DNA of 64,000 nt from the NCBI GenBank assembly GCA_934591815.1, contig CAKTPV010000006.1:43204-107203 (forward strand), in the 5' to 3' direction. Below are positions 1 through 11,099 of this stretch, one piece after another; position 1 is the stretch's first letter; every line of letters begins with the position of its first letter. Source of the DNA: an uncultured Oscillospiraceae bacterium. GTDB taxonomy: Bacteria; Bacillota; Clostridia; Oscillospirales; Oscillospiraceae. A program made the position numbers and the translations under genes. The notes under the pieces were generated by a model. It saw only the letters and a program-made list of their open reading frames with translations. It did not search any database and was not told the DNA's origin.

Positions 1-1091
1 CGCTGTCGTCCGCCGTCTCCCACCAGAAGCCGCCGCCCAGCGGCAGCGTCTGCTTCATGGCCTTGCAGCGTCCCAGATACAGCTGCACATCCAACCGCAT
101 ATCGCCGTAGCAGTCATCAGCATCGAACAGGCCCACCTGCTTTTTCGGCGCGTACTCCATGCCGCTGTACAGCATGGCGGCACCCCGCTGGAAGTAGAGG
201 AAGCCCAGCCAGTGGTATAGTTGGCGGTCGCTGTCCAGCCACGAGGCCGCCCGGGGCGTATCGTGGTTTTCCAGACAGCGTGCCTTGATGTAGCCGGTGG
301 GGTATGTCAGCTCCTGATAGTTCAGGATATCCGTATAGGCGCGCAGGGACAGCTCCCCCTTCAAAAACCCCTCATAGAAGGGCCACACGTCGTAATCGTA
401 GGTCATGTCGAAGGCGCGGTACAGCTCGGTGTCTGTGGCACAGGCCGCACCCATGCGGCGCAGCCCCAGCACATGGGCGCCGTGGACGCTCTCCGCCAGC
501 CAGATGCAGCCGGGGCGTACCGTCTCTACCTGACGGCGCGCCTCACACCAGAAATCCAGCGGCACGCTGCTGGCCACATCGCAGCGGAAGCCGTCCACAA
601 TGGCGGCCCACTGCTTCAGCGTGTCGATCTGGTATGTCCACAGTTCTCGATTGGTGTAGTCCAGATCCACCACGTCCCACCAGTCCGCCACCTTGCGGGT
701 GGGACGCCCCTCGCTGTCGCGGAGGAAGTACGCCGGATGGGTCTGCGCCAGCACAGAGTCCGGCGAGGTGTGGTTGTACACCACGTCGATGATGCACTTC
801 ATGCCGCGGTCGTGGATAGCGTCCACCAGATGGACAAAGTCCTCCCTTGTGCCGTATTCCGGGTTAATACCGCGGTAATCCCGGATGGCGTAGGGACTGC
901 CCAGCGTCCCCTTGCGTCCCTCCACGCCGATGGGATGGATCGGCATGAGCCAGATGATGTCCGCACCAAGCCCGCGCAGACGATCCAAATCGCCCTCCAA
1001 CGCCCGGAATGTACCCTCCCTCGTGTGGTTGCGTACAAAAACGCTGTAGATGACCTGATGCAGCAGGTTCCTGTCGGTGTTCTCCGCCATA
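1..1091 (-). CDS. Alpha-amylase family (GH13) glycosidase, C-terminus cut by window edge
   Basis: The minus strand is open without a stop from an ATG at 1091 to the left edge, giving about 363 residues of a GH13 alpha-glucan-active enzyme. All four GH13 signatures are readable: DVVYNH (region I), GFRCDVAS with the nucleophile Asp (region II), WLAESVHG with the acid/base Glu (region III) and ENHDTPR with the stabilising Asp (region IV). GGAGG lies 8 nt before the ATG. No signal peptide is visible, so it is probably a cytoplasmic maltodextrin-type hydrolase or transferase. The exact specificity is open because the C-terminal domain is missing. It ends the ligA-side gene run and is transcribed in the same direction. 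Confidence 0.85.
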
Positions 1092-1103
1092 TCATTTACC
1101 TCC

Positions 1104-3778
<2,675 letters not shown>

Positions 3779-3823
3779 GGCGCTCACCCCCTTGCAGGGA
3801 GTCTATGACGCCACAGCTTTTCC

Positions 3824-5212
3824 TCATTCCTCCGGCCAGCCGTTGACGATCTCCTTGAAGGTCTTGCCACGCTCGGCAAAGTTCTTGAACTGGTCAAAGG
3901 CGGCGCAGGCCGGGGACAGCGTCACCACGTCGCCGGATATGGCGCGGTCGCGGGCTGCCTCCACCGCGGCGCGGAAGGGTGTGACCTCCAGGATCTCCGG
4001 GTGGCCGGGACGGTAGTCCGGCGCGGCCTCCACCGCGGCGCGGATCTTCTCCGCCGTGGCGCCGCACAGCACCAGCAGCTTGACGTGCGCCGTTACCTCC
4101 GGCCCAAGCACATCGAAGGGGATGTGCTTGTCGTAGCCTCCGGCGATGAGAATGACCTTCTCCTGAAAGGAGCGCAGTCCGGCGATGGTGCGGGAGGGGC
4201 TGGACGCGATGGAATCGTTATAATACCGAACGCCCTTGTAGGTGCGTACCAGCTCGATGCGATGCTCCACGCCGCCGAAGCTGCGGGCAAAATCGCGGAT
4301 GATATCGTCCGGCACAAGGCCGTCCACGGCGGCAATAGCCGCCATGTAGTTCTCTACGTTATGGACGCCGGGGATCTTGATATCCGACGTGGTCATGATG
4401 ACCCGCTCCCCCGCCGCACTGCGGCAGACGATATCCTCCCCCCGCAGGAACACGCCATCCCGCTGCTCAGACTGCCTGCTGAACAGGCGGCTGCGTCCCA
4501 CAGCACGGGACGACTGCTCCGCCGTGATAGCGTTGTCGGCGTTGAACACCGCGATATCGCCGGGGCGCTGGTGCCGGAAGATGTTCTCCTTGGCGGCCAC
4601 ATATTCCGCCATATCCCGGTGCATATCCAGATGGTTGGGCGCCAGATTGGTCACCACGGCAATGTGGGGGCTGCGCTCCATGGTCATCAGCTGGAAGCTG
4701 GACAGCTCCAGCACCGCATAGTCCTCCGGCTCCATCCGGTCCGCGTCGCACAGCAGCGGGTGGCCAATGTTGCCGCCCAGCCACACCGTCTTGCCGGCGG
4801 CCTTCAGCAGCTCGGCAATGATCGTGGTGGTCGTGGTCTTACCGTCAGAGCCGGTAACGGCGATAATGGGACACGGGCAGACCTGAAAAAACGCCTCCAT
4901 CTCGCTGGTCAGCACGCTGCCGCCGGATACAGCGGCGGCGATCTGAGGCATATCGGGCCGCAGACCCGGTGTGCGGAAGATCACGTCTTCGTGCAGTCCC
5001 TCCAGATAGTCGGGCCCAAGGCGCAGCGTACAGCCGCCGTGCTCCAACTCATCTGCCAGCGCACCCATCTGCTGCCTCGTCCGCTTATCACAGACGGCGA
5101 CGGAGATGCCGTTTTGCAGCAGCAGCCGCACCAGCGGCGTGTTGCTGACACCGACGCCCAGCACCGCCACCGTTTTATTTCGTAAGGAATCCACATATTC
5201 CCGCAGAGTCAT
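3824..5212 (-). CDS. murD: UDP-N-acetylmuramoyl-L-alanine:D-glutamate ligase MurD
   Basis: 462 residues. It adds D-glutamate to UDP-MurNAc-L-Ala in the cytoplasmic phase of peptidoglycan synthesis, using ATP. Visible features are the N-terminal Rossmann-like start (AVLGVGVSN), the Mur-ligase P-loop VTGSDGKTTTTT, the VVTNLAPNHLDMH segment and the C-terminal domain start at EHRIELV. The start is ATG 5212 behind a GGGAGGGG tract. An upstream in-frame ATG at 5272 would overlap the promoter and is rejected. murD stands alone at the head of the yunB-ligA run rather than in a dcw cluster. Confidence 0.96.
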   Translation of the reverse strand: MTLREYVDSLRNKTVAVLGVGVSNTPLVRLLLQNGISVAVCDKRTRQQMGALADELEHGGCTLRLGPDYLEGLHEDVIFRTPGLRPDMPQIAAAVSGGSVLTSEMEAFFQVCPCPIIAVTGSDGKTTTTTIIAELLKAAGKTVWLGGNIGHPLLCDADRMEPEDYAVLELSSFQLMTMERSPHIAVVTNLAPNHLDMHRDMAEYVAAKENIFRHQRPGDIAVFNADNAITAEQSSRAVGRSRLFSRQSEQRDGVFLRGEDIVCRSAAGERVIMTTSDIKIPGVHNVENYMAAIAAVDGLVPDDIIRDFARSFGGVEHRIELVRTYKGVRYYNDSIASSPSRTIAGLRSFQEKVILIAGGYDKHIPFDVLGPEVTAHVKLLVLCGATAEKIRAAVEAAPDYRPGHPEILEVTPFRAAVEAARDRAISGDVVTLSPACAAFDQFKNFAERGKTFKEIVNGWPEE

Positions 5213-5251
5213 AGGGTCATTCCCCTCCCTGAATTGATTTGATGATCCTAT

Positions 5252-5280
5252 ATTATACTGCACCGGCATCATTTCTTCAA
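5252..5280 (-). promoter_or_regulatory. Sigma-A type promoter for murD
   Basis: On the minus strand there is TTGAAG, a 17-nt spacer and TATAAT, placed 40 nt upstream of the murD ATG. The -10 is a perfect consensus match and the -35 matches 4 of 6. Confidence 0.7.
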
Positions 5281-5419
5281 TGCGTTTTCCAGTTTCCGCA
5301 GGAAACTTTTCCGGGCATCGTATGCCATTCCGCCCGCATCAGAATGCTGTACCGGCAGTTTTGGATAGCCTGCACAAAAGTTTGCCGGTTACTTTCCCTA
5401 CAATCGGCGGAATTACTTC

Positions 5420-5448
5420 TTTACATTATCGCGCTAAAGTGTTAGTAT
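5420..5448 (+). promoter_or_regulatory. Promoter for the ABC transporter operon
   Basis: TTTACA, a 17-nt spacer and TAGTAT on the plus strand, about 93 nt before the binding-protein ATG. The leader carries a small GGGCG-AAA-CGCCC hairpin (5504-5516). Apart from this and the murD promoter, the 329 bp between the two genes shows nothing recognisable; no riboswitch fold was seen. Confidence 0.6.
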
Positions 5449-5541
5449 GTTAGCGTAATGAATGAGCGGTGCAGCACAGACCGTACCGCAGGCACACCGG
5501 ACCGGGCGAAACGCCCCAATATTAAAATGGAGGTACTTCCT

Positions 5542-6351
5542 ATGAAAAAGCTTCTTGCAATGCTGCTGGCGCTGGGCATGATGATGAGCCTTGCGGCCTG
5601 CGGCGAACAAAAGGACGACACAGACACACCGGATGACGCAGATACCCAGACGGAGATCACCTACGCCGTGGAGGCTGGCTCCGCCGGCGAGGAGGTCGCG
5701 CTGGCCAACGGCTTCAAGACCGTTTCCGTCGGCTCTCAGGCCAATGCACTGATGGAGGTGGACGCCGGTACGGCGGACGCCGCGATCATCGACCTGCTGA
5801 TGGCGGGCGCCATGGTGGGTGAAAACACCAGCTATCCCGACCTGAAGGTCACCGACCAGAAGCTGAACTCCGAGCTGTACGGCGTGGGCTGCCGCAAGGG
5901 CAGCGATCTGGCCTCCTTCATCAACAGCGTTATGGCTGACGCCTATGCCGACGGCACCATGGTGGAGCTGGCCAAGACCTACGGCGTGCAGGAGGCTCTG
6001 GTGGAGCAGCCCGCCAGCGAGTTCACCGCCTCCGCATCCGGCAGCGATGTGCAGTACATCAAGGACAAGGGCAAGCTGGTGGTAGGCATCACCGAGTTTG
6101 AGCCTATGGACTATAAGGATGCAAACGGCGAGTGGATCGGCTTCGATGCCGACATGGCCAAGCTGGTCGCCGAGAAGCTTGGCGTCGCGGTGGAGTTCCA
6201 GATCATCAACTGGGATATGAAGGTGGAGGAGCTGGACGTCAAGCAGATCGACTGCGTGTGGAACGGCATGACCCTGACCGACGGCGTACAGGCGGCTATG
6301 GAATGCACCAACGCCTACTGTGAGAACGCACAGGTAGTCGTCACCAAGTAA
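5542..6351 (+). CDS. Amino-acid-type ABC substrate-binding lipoprotein with circularly permuted lobes
   Basis: 269 residues. The start is ATG 5542 behind GGAGGT at 7 nt. A lipoprotein signal ends in LAAC (Cys20). The sequence belongs to the periplasmic binding-protein family SBP_bac_3, but the halves are in reverse order. Residues about 38-160 match the usual second half (VEAGSAGEE, DAGTADAAIIDLL, LYGVGCRKGSD, ADGTMVELAKTYG). Residues about 175-269 match the usual first half (KGKLVVGITEFEPMDY, GFDADMAKLVAEKLGV, DCVWNGMTLT), ending where the hinge crossover normally occurs. A linker rich in Ala, Ser and Glu joins them. The Arg that normally follows the MTxT segment and binds the ligand carboxylate is replaced (MTLTDGVQ), while the second-lobe Asp (AAIID) is kept. 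It is the first gene of an operon with permease and ATPase, so it is likely functional; the ligand is unknown. Confidence 0.85.
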   Translation: MKKLLAMLLALGMMMSLAACGEQKDDTDTPDDADTQTEITYAVEAGSAGEEVALANGFKTVSVGSQANALMEVDAGTADAAIIDLLMAGAMVGENTSYPDLKVTDQKLNSELYGVGCRKGSDLASFINSVMADAYADGTMVELAKTYGVQEALVEQPASEFTASASGSDVQYIKDKGKLVVGITEFEPMDYKDANGEWIGFDADMAKLVAEKLGVAVEFQIINWDMKVEELDVKQIDCVWNGMTLTDGVQAAMECTNAYCENAQVVVTK

Positions 6352-6370
6352 AACCAAATACTATTCGATT

Positions 6371-6408
6371 CCCGCGGCGGAGGGCGCAACGGCGTCCCCC
6401 GCCGTGGG
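6371..6408 (+). other. Stable stem-loop between binding-protein and permease genes
   Basis: A 10-bp GC-rich stem (CCCGCGGCGG pairing with CCGCCGTGGG, one G-T pair) lies 20 nt after the binding-protein stop and has no T-tract. In comparable ABC operons such a hairpin stabilises the upstream message, so that more binding protein than permease is made. That role is inferred here. Confidence 0.6.
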
Positions 6409-6456
6409 ACAGCGTATCCCCTCTCCCGCGCAAGTAACCACGAAGGAGCTTTTTTC

Positions 6457-7113
6457 ATGTTTTGGACTGTCACACTCTCCCTGCTGGCCGGTATGGGACA
6501 GCTTTTGAAGCTGTTCTTCCTGACGCTGCTTTTCTCCCTGCCGCTGGGACTTCTCATCGCCTTCGCCCTGCGCAGCCGGTGCAAGCCGGTGAGCTGGCTA
6601 TTCAACGTGATCGTCTGGATCATCCGCGGTACGCCGCTGATGCTCCAGCTCATCATCATCTTTTACGGCCCCGGTAAGTGGTTTCACTTTAACCTGTGGG
6701 GGCAGTTCGCCGACGGGCGCATGGCGGCCTGCGTCATCGCCTTCGTCATCAACTACGCCTGCTATTTCGCTGTGATCTACAAGGGCGGCATTGAGAGTGT
6801 GCCGGTGGGGCAGCAGGAGGCCGGGCAGGTGCTGGGCATGACCAAGTGGCAGATCTTCTTCAAGGTCACGCTGCTGCAAATGGTCAAACGCATCGTCCCC
6901 CCCATGTCCAATGAGGTCATTACGCTGGTGAAGGATACCTCCCTTGCCAAGACCATCTCCATCATGGAGCTGATCATGACCGGCGAGTCCTATATGAAAT
7001 CTGCCGGCATCGTCTGGCCCCTGTTTTACACGGCGGTGTTCTATCTGGCCTTTGTGGGCATTTTGACGCTGCTGTTCAACTACACGGAGCGCAAGCTCAG
7101 CTATTTCCGCTAA
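6457..7113 (+). CDS. Amino-acid ABC transporter permease
   Basis: 218 residues, HisM/GlnP-type inner-membrane permease with about five membrane segments (roughly 5-35, 48-68, 90-110, 125-145, 185-210). The EAA loop that contacts the ATPase is visible (EAGQVLGMTKWQIFFKV), as is the conserved start of the core (RGTPLMLQL). AAGGAG precedes the ATG. It would form the channel as a homodimer with the ATPase encoded 16 bp downstream, fed by the permuted binding protein upstream. Confidence 0.93.
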   Translation: MFWTVTLSLLAGMGQLLKLFFLTLLFSLPLGLLIAFALRSRCKPVSWLFNVIVWIIRGTPLMLQLIIIFYGPGKWFHFNLWGQFADGRMAACVIAFVINYACYFAVIYKGGIESVPVGQQEAGQVLGMTKWQIFFKVTLLQMVKRIVPPMSNEVITLVKDTSLAKTISIMELIMTGESYMKSAGIVWPLFYTAVFYLAFVGILTLLFNYTERKLSYFR

Positions 7114-7129
7114 GGAGGAGGTGCCGCAC

Positions 7130-7900
7130 ATGGCAATTTTGGACGTACAGCACATCGAAAAGCACTTTGGCGACACCCCGGTGCTGAAGGACATCAGCTT
7201 CTCTCTGGAGGAGGGACAGGCGCTGAGCATCATCGGCTCCTCCGGCAGCGGCAAGACCACGCTGCTGCGGTGCCTGAATTTCCTGGAGACGCCGGACAAG
7301 GGCGTCATCTCCGTCCGGGGCGAAAAGCTGTTTGACGCGGCGGAGCACGCCTCCCGCTCCGAAAGCGATATCCGCAAAAAACGGCTGCACTTCGGGCTGG
7401 TGTTCCAGAGCTTCAATCTGTTCCCGCAGTACACGGCGCTGCAAAATGTGACGCTGGCCCGGGAGCTGATGGCCAAGTCGGAGAAAACCGGCGAGAGCCA
7501 CGAGAGCATCGTCGCCGAGGGACGTCGGCTCCTGGAGGATATCGGGCTGGGGCAGCGGATGGACAACTACCCCCACCAGCTATCCGGCGGTCAGCAGCAG
7601 CGGGTAGCCATCGCACGGGCACTGGCTATGAAGCCTGATATCCTGTGCTTCGACGAGCCCACCAGCGCGCTGGACCCCGAATTGACCGGTGAGGTGCTGC
7701 GGGTCATCCGCGACCTTGCCGACCAGCACACCACCATGGTCATCGTCACCCATGAGATGGCCTTCGCCCGGGACGTAGCCGATCAGGTGATCTTCATGGA
7801 CGGCGGCGTGATCGTGGAGCAGGGCCCCGCCAAGGCGGTCATCGACCATCCCGCGCAGGAGCGCACCCGCCAATTTCTGGCGCGGTACAGTGAGATGTAA
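7130..7900 (+). CDS. Amino-acid ABC transporter ATP-binding protein
   Basis: 256 residues. It powers the importer of this operon. Motifs in order are Walker A GSSGSGKTT (about 33-41), Q-loop FQSFNLFPQ, signature LSGGQQQR, Walker B DILCFDEP and the H-loop VTHEM. These are typical of the GlnQ/HisP group. The start is ATG 7130; a GTG at 7121 overlaps the ribosome site. It is the last gene of the operon and is followed directly by a strong terminator. Confidence 0.95.
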   Translation: MAILDVQHIEKHFGDTPVLKDISFSLEEGQALSIIGSSGSGKTTLLRCLNFLETPDKGVISVRGEKLFDAAEHASRSESDIRKKRLHFGLVFQSFNLFPQYTALQNVTLARELMAKSEKTGESHESIVAEGRRLLEDIGLGQRMDNYPHQLSGGQQQRVAIARALAMKPDILCFDEPTSALDPELTGEVLRVIRDLADQHTTMVIVTHEMAFARDVADQVIFMDGGVIVEQGPAKAVIDHPAQERTRQFLARYSEM

Positions 7901-7906
7901 ACAACG

Positions 7907-7950
7907 AAAAAAGGGGAAGCCCACCGCATAAGCGGAGGGCTTCCCTTTTT
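7907..7950 (+). terminator. Bidirectional terminator between the ABC operon and rnpB
   Basis: An A-rich arm with GGGGAAGCCC pairs with GGGCTTCCC and a T-tract, with an inner CCGC-ATAA-GCGG stem. Flanking A and T runs let it serve the plus-strand transporter and the minus-strand rnpB. Confidence 0.85.
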
Positions 7951-7952
7951 CT

Positions 7953-8316
7953 GGTGCGAGCAGGCCTATAAGCCGGGTTCTGTTTCGACAGTCATCTATC
8001 TAGGCGCACCGTTGCCGGTACGCTCAAGCCACCCCGGGAGCGGCCGGGCCGGCCATGCGCTCCCATACCGGTGTTGCTCCGAATAGAGTTTACAGCGACG
8101 GACGCTTTCACACGCCGTCGGGTGAGCTCTTACCTCACCTTTCCACCCTTACCCCGCGCCTCCTTGCGGAGGCGGACGAGGCGGTATATCTCTGTTGCAC
8201 TTTTCCTGAAGTCGCCTTCGGCGGGCGTTACCCGTTATTCTTGCCCTGTGGAGCCCGGACTTTCCTCATGAACAGGCTTTCGCCTTGTCCCCGCGACTGT
8301 CCAGCCTACTCGCATC
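7953..8316 (-). ncRNA. rnpB: RNase P RNA, bacterial type A
   Basis: On the minus strand the molecule begins with GCGAGTAGGC (P1 5' arm, 8304-8313) and ends with the pairing GCCTGCTCGC (7956-7965). The universal GAGGAAAGTCCGGGC block (P4 5' part) and the 3' block with ACAGAACCCGGCTTATAG are both present. It is the catalytic RNA that trims tRNA 5' ends. Ends are accurate to a few nucleotides because they are set from P1 pairing only. Confidence 0.95.
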
Positions 8317-8358
8317 CGTTATTCTACCCCACAGGCACCGGGAAAGTCAATGCACATT

Positions 8359-9855
8359 TCAACGAACACGGGGGATCAGCAGCATTTTATCCGGCAGTTC
8401 CTCTCCCTCCAGCCGGTTGACGGCACGCAGCAGGTCCTCATCGGTGCGGTACTGCTTGGCTGCGTCCCACAGAGTCTCACCCGGCAGCAGACGGCGCAGC
8501 ACCAGAGACGGCGTCTGTTCCTGCTCCTCCGGCTCCAGCAGCTCGCCGCCGCAGACGGTGACCAGCGGCTCCTGACGCACATCCTCTGCCAGGAACTCCA
8601 CCACCTGCCGTACGTCGCAGCCGCCGGTGCCAAGCTGTACCCCCGGCCCGCCGGACAGGCCGCAGCACAGCCCCTGCACCGCCTCCTTCACAGGCAGCAC
8701 CACCTCCGAGGTGCGCTCGGTCACGGCGGGCGAGTCGTTCTCATCCAGATACAGCAGCCTCGTCCGTACCGTGGTACGCAGCGCCGTCCGCCCCTCCTCC
8801 GTCGTAACGGCGGCGTTGGCGCAGTCCGTCTCGGTGATGAAGAAAAACGGCTTGTTCCCGCCAAAATCCAGATGCTCCACTGTCTCCTCCCGCAGAACGC
8901 GGTCAGGACGTGCGACTGGGAGGGTCACCGTCTCCTGCTCCAGACGCACCGGCTGGCGGATGCTGTACAGATCCTCCACGCAGATGCAGCGCTCCGTGCG
9001 GTAGGCGCACAGCAGCAGCCGCAGCTCTACGGTGACGGAGAGCCCGCCGCCATTGTCGGAGCGCAGCACCCGCGCCTCGCCGCCGGTGAGGCAGAGCCGA
9101 ACCGCGTATTCGCCGTCCTCCGGCAGACCGCCGCCGTCCAGGATCTGGGACAGGGGCAGCTCCGTGTCGTATGTATGCAGCTGCTGATCCTGTCCACGGT
9201 ACAGCGCGGACAACGCGGCCTCCCCCTTTACCACCAGCTTATTTCCCACCGTGCGGCAGCTGGTAAGCCGGGGATACAGCCGGTACAGCAGCAGCTCCTC
9301 CGGCACCGGTGACACCTGCACCTCCTGGGTCACGGTGATATCCCGCTCCACGACTGCGTCCAGCAGACTGCACACATGGTCCCGGCACCGGACACGCAGG
9401 GCGGCGTTCTCCTCCGTCCCGCTGCAAACGCGGCGAACGGCGCGGACATAGCCGGTCATGGTCACCTCCGGCAAAAGGCGTATGTACAGCTTCCGGGCCG
9501 TAACAGCCTGTGCCTCTACCCGAAGCAGCCGCCCCGTGGCCCAGATGAGCTGCGCGGATGCCAGCTCCCGATCCTCTGCCGCGCAGGAAAAGGGTACGGA
9601 TACCGTCAGACTGCGAAGACCGGTGCTTTCCTCCGACGTATACAGCACGGTGACACGGATCATACCGGACACCGTGACCCGCTCCTCCGAGGCAGTTTTC
9701 TCCCGGATATACAGCTGCCCGCAGGCGGTGACGATCCGCGTCATGTCGGGGCAGTATTCCGCGATGGCGGTCTCCATTGTCTCCTCATGGCTGACCGCCG
9801 TGTGACCTGTCTTTTCCCAGCAGGTCAGATCTGTAAACTGTAAGCCTAATTCCAT
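8359..9855 (-). CDS. SPOCS (DUF3794) and LysM domain protein, probable spore coat/cortex-associated protein
   Basis: 498 residues, no signal peptide. Repeated SPOCS/DUF3794-like segments fill about 30-430, with recurrent patterns such as VSGMIRVTVLYTSEES and VKGEAALSALYR. The C-terminus is a LysM module (about 450-497: LLPGETLWDAAKQYRTDEDLLRAVN ending in LLIPRVR). Proteins of this layout sit in the spore coat or between coat and cortex of clostridia; LysM binds peptidoglycan. Its neighbours support a sporulation role, since spoVM lies just upstream on the same strand. No enzymatic motif is seen. Confidence 0.85.
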   Translation of the reverse strand: MELGLQFTDLTCWEKTGHTAVSHEETMETAIAEYCPDMTRIVTACGQLYIREKTASEERVTVSGMIRVTVLYTSEESTGLRSLTVSVPFSCAAEDRELASAQLIWATGRLLRVEAQAVTARKLYIRLLPEVTMTGYVRAVRRVCSGTEENAALRVRCRDHVCSLLDAVVERDITVTQEVQVSPVPEELLLYRLYPRLTSCRTVGNKLVVKGEAALSALYRGQDQQLHTYDTELPLSQILDGGGLPEDGEYAVRLCLTGGEARVLRSDNGGGLSVTVELRLLLCAYRTERCICVEDLYSIRQPVRLEQETVTLPVARPDRVLREETVEHLDFGGNKPFFFITETDCANAAVTTEEGRTALRTTVRTRLLYLDENDSPAVTERTSEVVLPVKEAVQGLCCGLSGGPGVQLGTGGCDVRQVVEFLAEDVRQEPLVTVCGGELLEPEEQEQTPSLVLRRLLPGETLWDAAKQYRTDEDLLRAVNRLEGEELPDKMLLIPRVR

Positions 9856-9910
9856 GGTCTTGCCCTCTCATTTCTCCATGATACTTCATGGTATGAGCAG
9901 GCGGTCTCCG

Positions 9911-9985
9911 TTATTCCCGCATCCCGAAAAGGCTCCGCAACAGACCGCGCAGGATGCGCGGCGACTTCCAGACAACGATCTTCAT
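9911..9985 (-). CDS. spoVM: Stage V sporulation protein SpoVM (24 residues)
   Basis: A very short gene with a strong ribosome site (GGAGGT, 7 nt before ATG 9985). The product begins MKIVVWKSPRILRGLL and ends SLFGMRE. It fits SpoVM, an amphipathic helix that recognises the convex forespore membrane and anchors SpoIVA during coat assembly. The N-terminal strand, the Pro near residue 10, and the Arg/Gly/Leu helix match the Bacillus protein in pattern and length. The position, just beyond rsgA in the priA-prkC cluster, is also where Bacillus keeps spoVM. The ribosome site overlaps the stop of the small membrane protein upstream. Confidence 0.88.
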   Translation of the reverse strand: MKIVVWKSPRILRGLLRSLFGMRE

Positions 9986-9990
9986 ACAAC

Positions 9991-10152
9991 TTACCTCCTA
10001 TTTCTCAGACAGACGATCCCGCAGGCGATCAGCAGAAATGCCACCAGAAACATCAGAACCCCCACAGGAAAAACAGCCGCGATCAGGATGCCCAGTCCCA
10101 ATGCCAGCGCACAGACGCCGATGATCATTCCACCGCAGTTCCACCCTCTCAT
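9991..10152 (-). CDS. Small two-helix membrane protein of unknown function
   Basis: 53 residues, ATG 10152 behind AGGGGGTCC. Two hydrophobic helices (about 8-27 and 30-48) end in a basic LRNRR tail. The only polar landmark is the N-terminal RGWNCGG. No family is recognised. It lies between rsgA and spoVM with the same orientation, and its stop overlaps the spoVM ribosome site, so it is probably co-transcribed with spoVM. Confidence 0.6.
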   Translation of the reverse strand: MRGWNCGGMIIGVCALALGLGILIAAVFPVGVLMFLVAFLLIACGIVCLRNRR

Positions 10153-10187
10153 AGCAGGACCCCCTCTGCTCCAGTATATGGACGCAG

Positions 10188-10218
10188 AAAAAGCGGAGTG
10201 CATCGCACTCCGCTTTTT
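10188..10218 (-). terminator. Terminator of the prkC-rsgA operon
   Basis: A perfect 14-bp stem (AAAAAGCGGAGTGC and its complement) with a 3-nt loop. It begins at the rsgA stop codon and has a T-run on the minus strand. Confidence 0.85.
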
Positions 10219-11099
10219 TATTTCTTTTCCCACGCCTTCAGATCCTTCAGTTCCTCGTACAGACGGACGTAGCTGCGGTGACGGCTGGGATGGATGTCCC
10301 CGTCCTTCACCGCCTGCAAAATGCGGCAGCCCTTTTCCTTGGTGTGGCTGCACCCCACAAAGCGGCACTGCCCCAGATAGGGTGCAAACTCCGGAAACGT
10401 CTCCGGCAGATGTGCCTTCAGCTCCAGATCCATCTCCTGTGTGTCGAAGGAAGAAAAGCCCGGTGTATCAATGACCCATGTGTCGCCGCCCAGGGAGAAC
10501 ATCTCCACATGGCGTGTGGTATGGCGTCCACGGCCCAGCGCCTTGCTGACCTCGCCCACCGGCAGCGTCAGTTCCGGCAGCAGAGCATTCAGGATGCTGG
10601 ACTTTCCTACGCCGGAATTTCCTGTAAAGGCATTCAGCTTACCAGCTATTGCAGCACGCAGCGCATCCATGCCCTCCCCTGTTGCGGCGCTGAGACGCAG
10701 CACCTGTATGGCGGAATGGCAATAGATATCGTACAGCTCCTCCGCCGGGTCGAGGTCGCACTTATTCAGGCACAGCAGCACCCGGCAGCCCTTCAGCGAT
10801 GCGATGGCAGCTATGCGGTCAATGAGGTACGGCTCTGTCACCGGAATGGCGGCGCTGGCGATGATGACCAGCTGGTCGATGTTGGCCGCAGCGGGTCGTA
10901 GGAACAGGTTCCGCCGAGGCTCCACCGCCTCCACGAAACCCTCGCCGCCGCCCAGCTCGCGCACCTGCACCCAGTCGCCCACCAGCGGGCTCAGTCCCTC
11001 GCGCCGGAATTTGCCGCGGGCGCGGCATTGCAGCACCTCCGCGCCGGTGTTCACGTAATAGAAGCCGCTGAGGGCCTTCTCAATGCGCCCCCGGCTCAA
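10218..11099 (-). CDS. rsgA: Ribosome small-subunit-dependent GTPase A
   Basis: 293 residues. It is a circularly permuted GTPase that helps 30S maturation. It has an N-terminal OB fold (about 1-65) and then the permuted G motifs: G4 LNKCDL (about 111-116), G1 GNSGVGKSS (about 160-168) and G3 DTPGFSSFD. A C-terminal zinc cluster contains CRFVGCSHTKEKGC. Translation starts at TTG 11099, overlapping the prkC stop as TTGA, with AGGAG 8 nt upstream. This suggests coupling to the kinase gene. The order stp-prkC-rsgA is the same as in Bacillus. Confidence 0.96.
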   Translation of the reverse strand: MSRGRIEKALSGFYYVNTGAEVLQCRARGKFRREGLSPLVGDWVQVRELGGGEGFVEAVEPRRNLFLRPAAANIDQLVIIASAAIPVTEPYLIDRIAAIASLKGCRVLLCLNKCDLDPAEELYDIYCHSAIQVLRLSAATGEGMDALRAAIAGKLNAFTGNSGVGKSSILNALLPELTLPVGEVSKALGRGRHTTRHVEMFSLGGDTWVIDTPGFSSFDTQEMDLELKAHLPETFPEFAPYLGQCRFVGCSHTKEKGCRILQAVKDGDIHPSRHRSYVRLYEELKDLKAWEKK

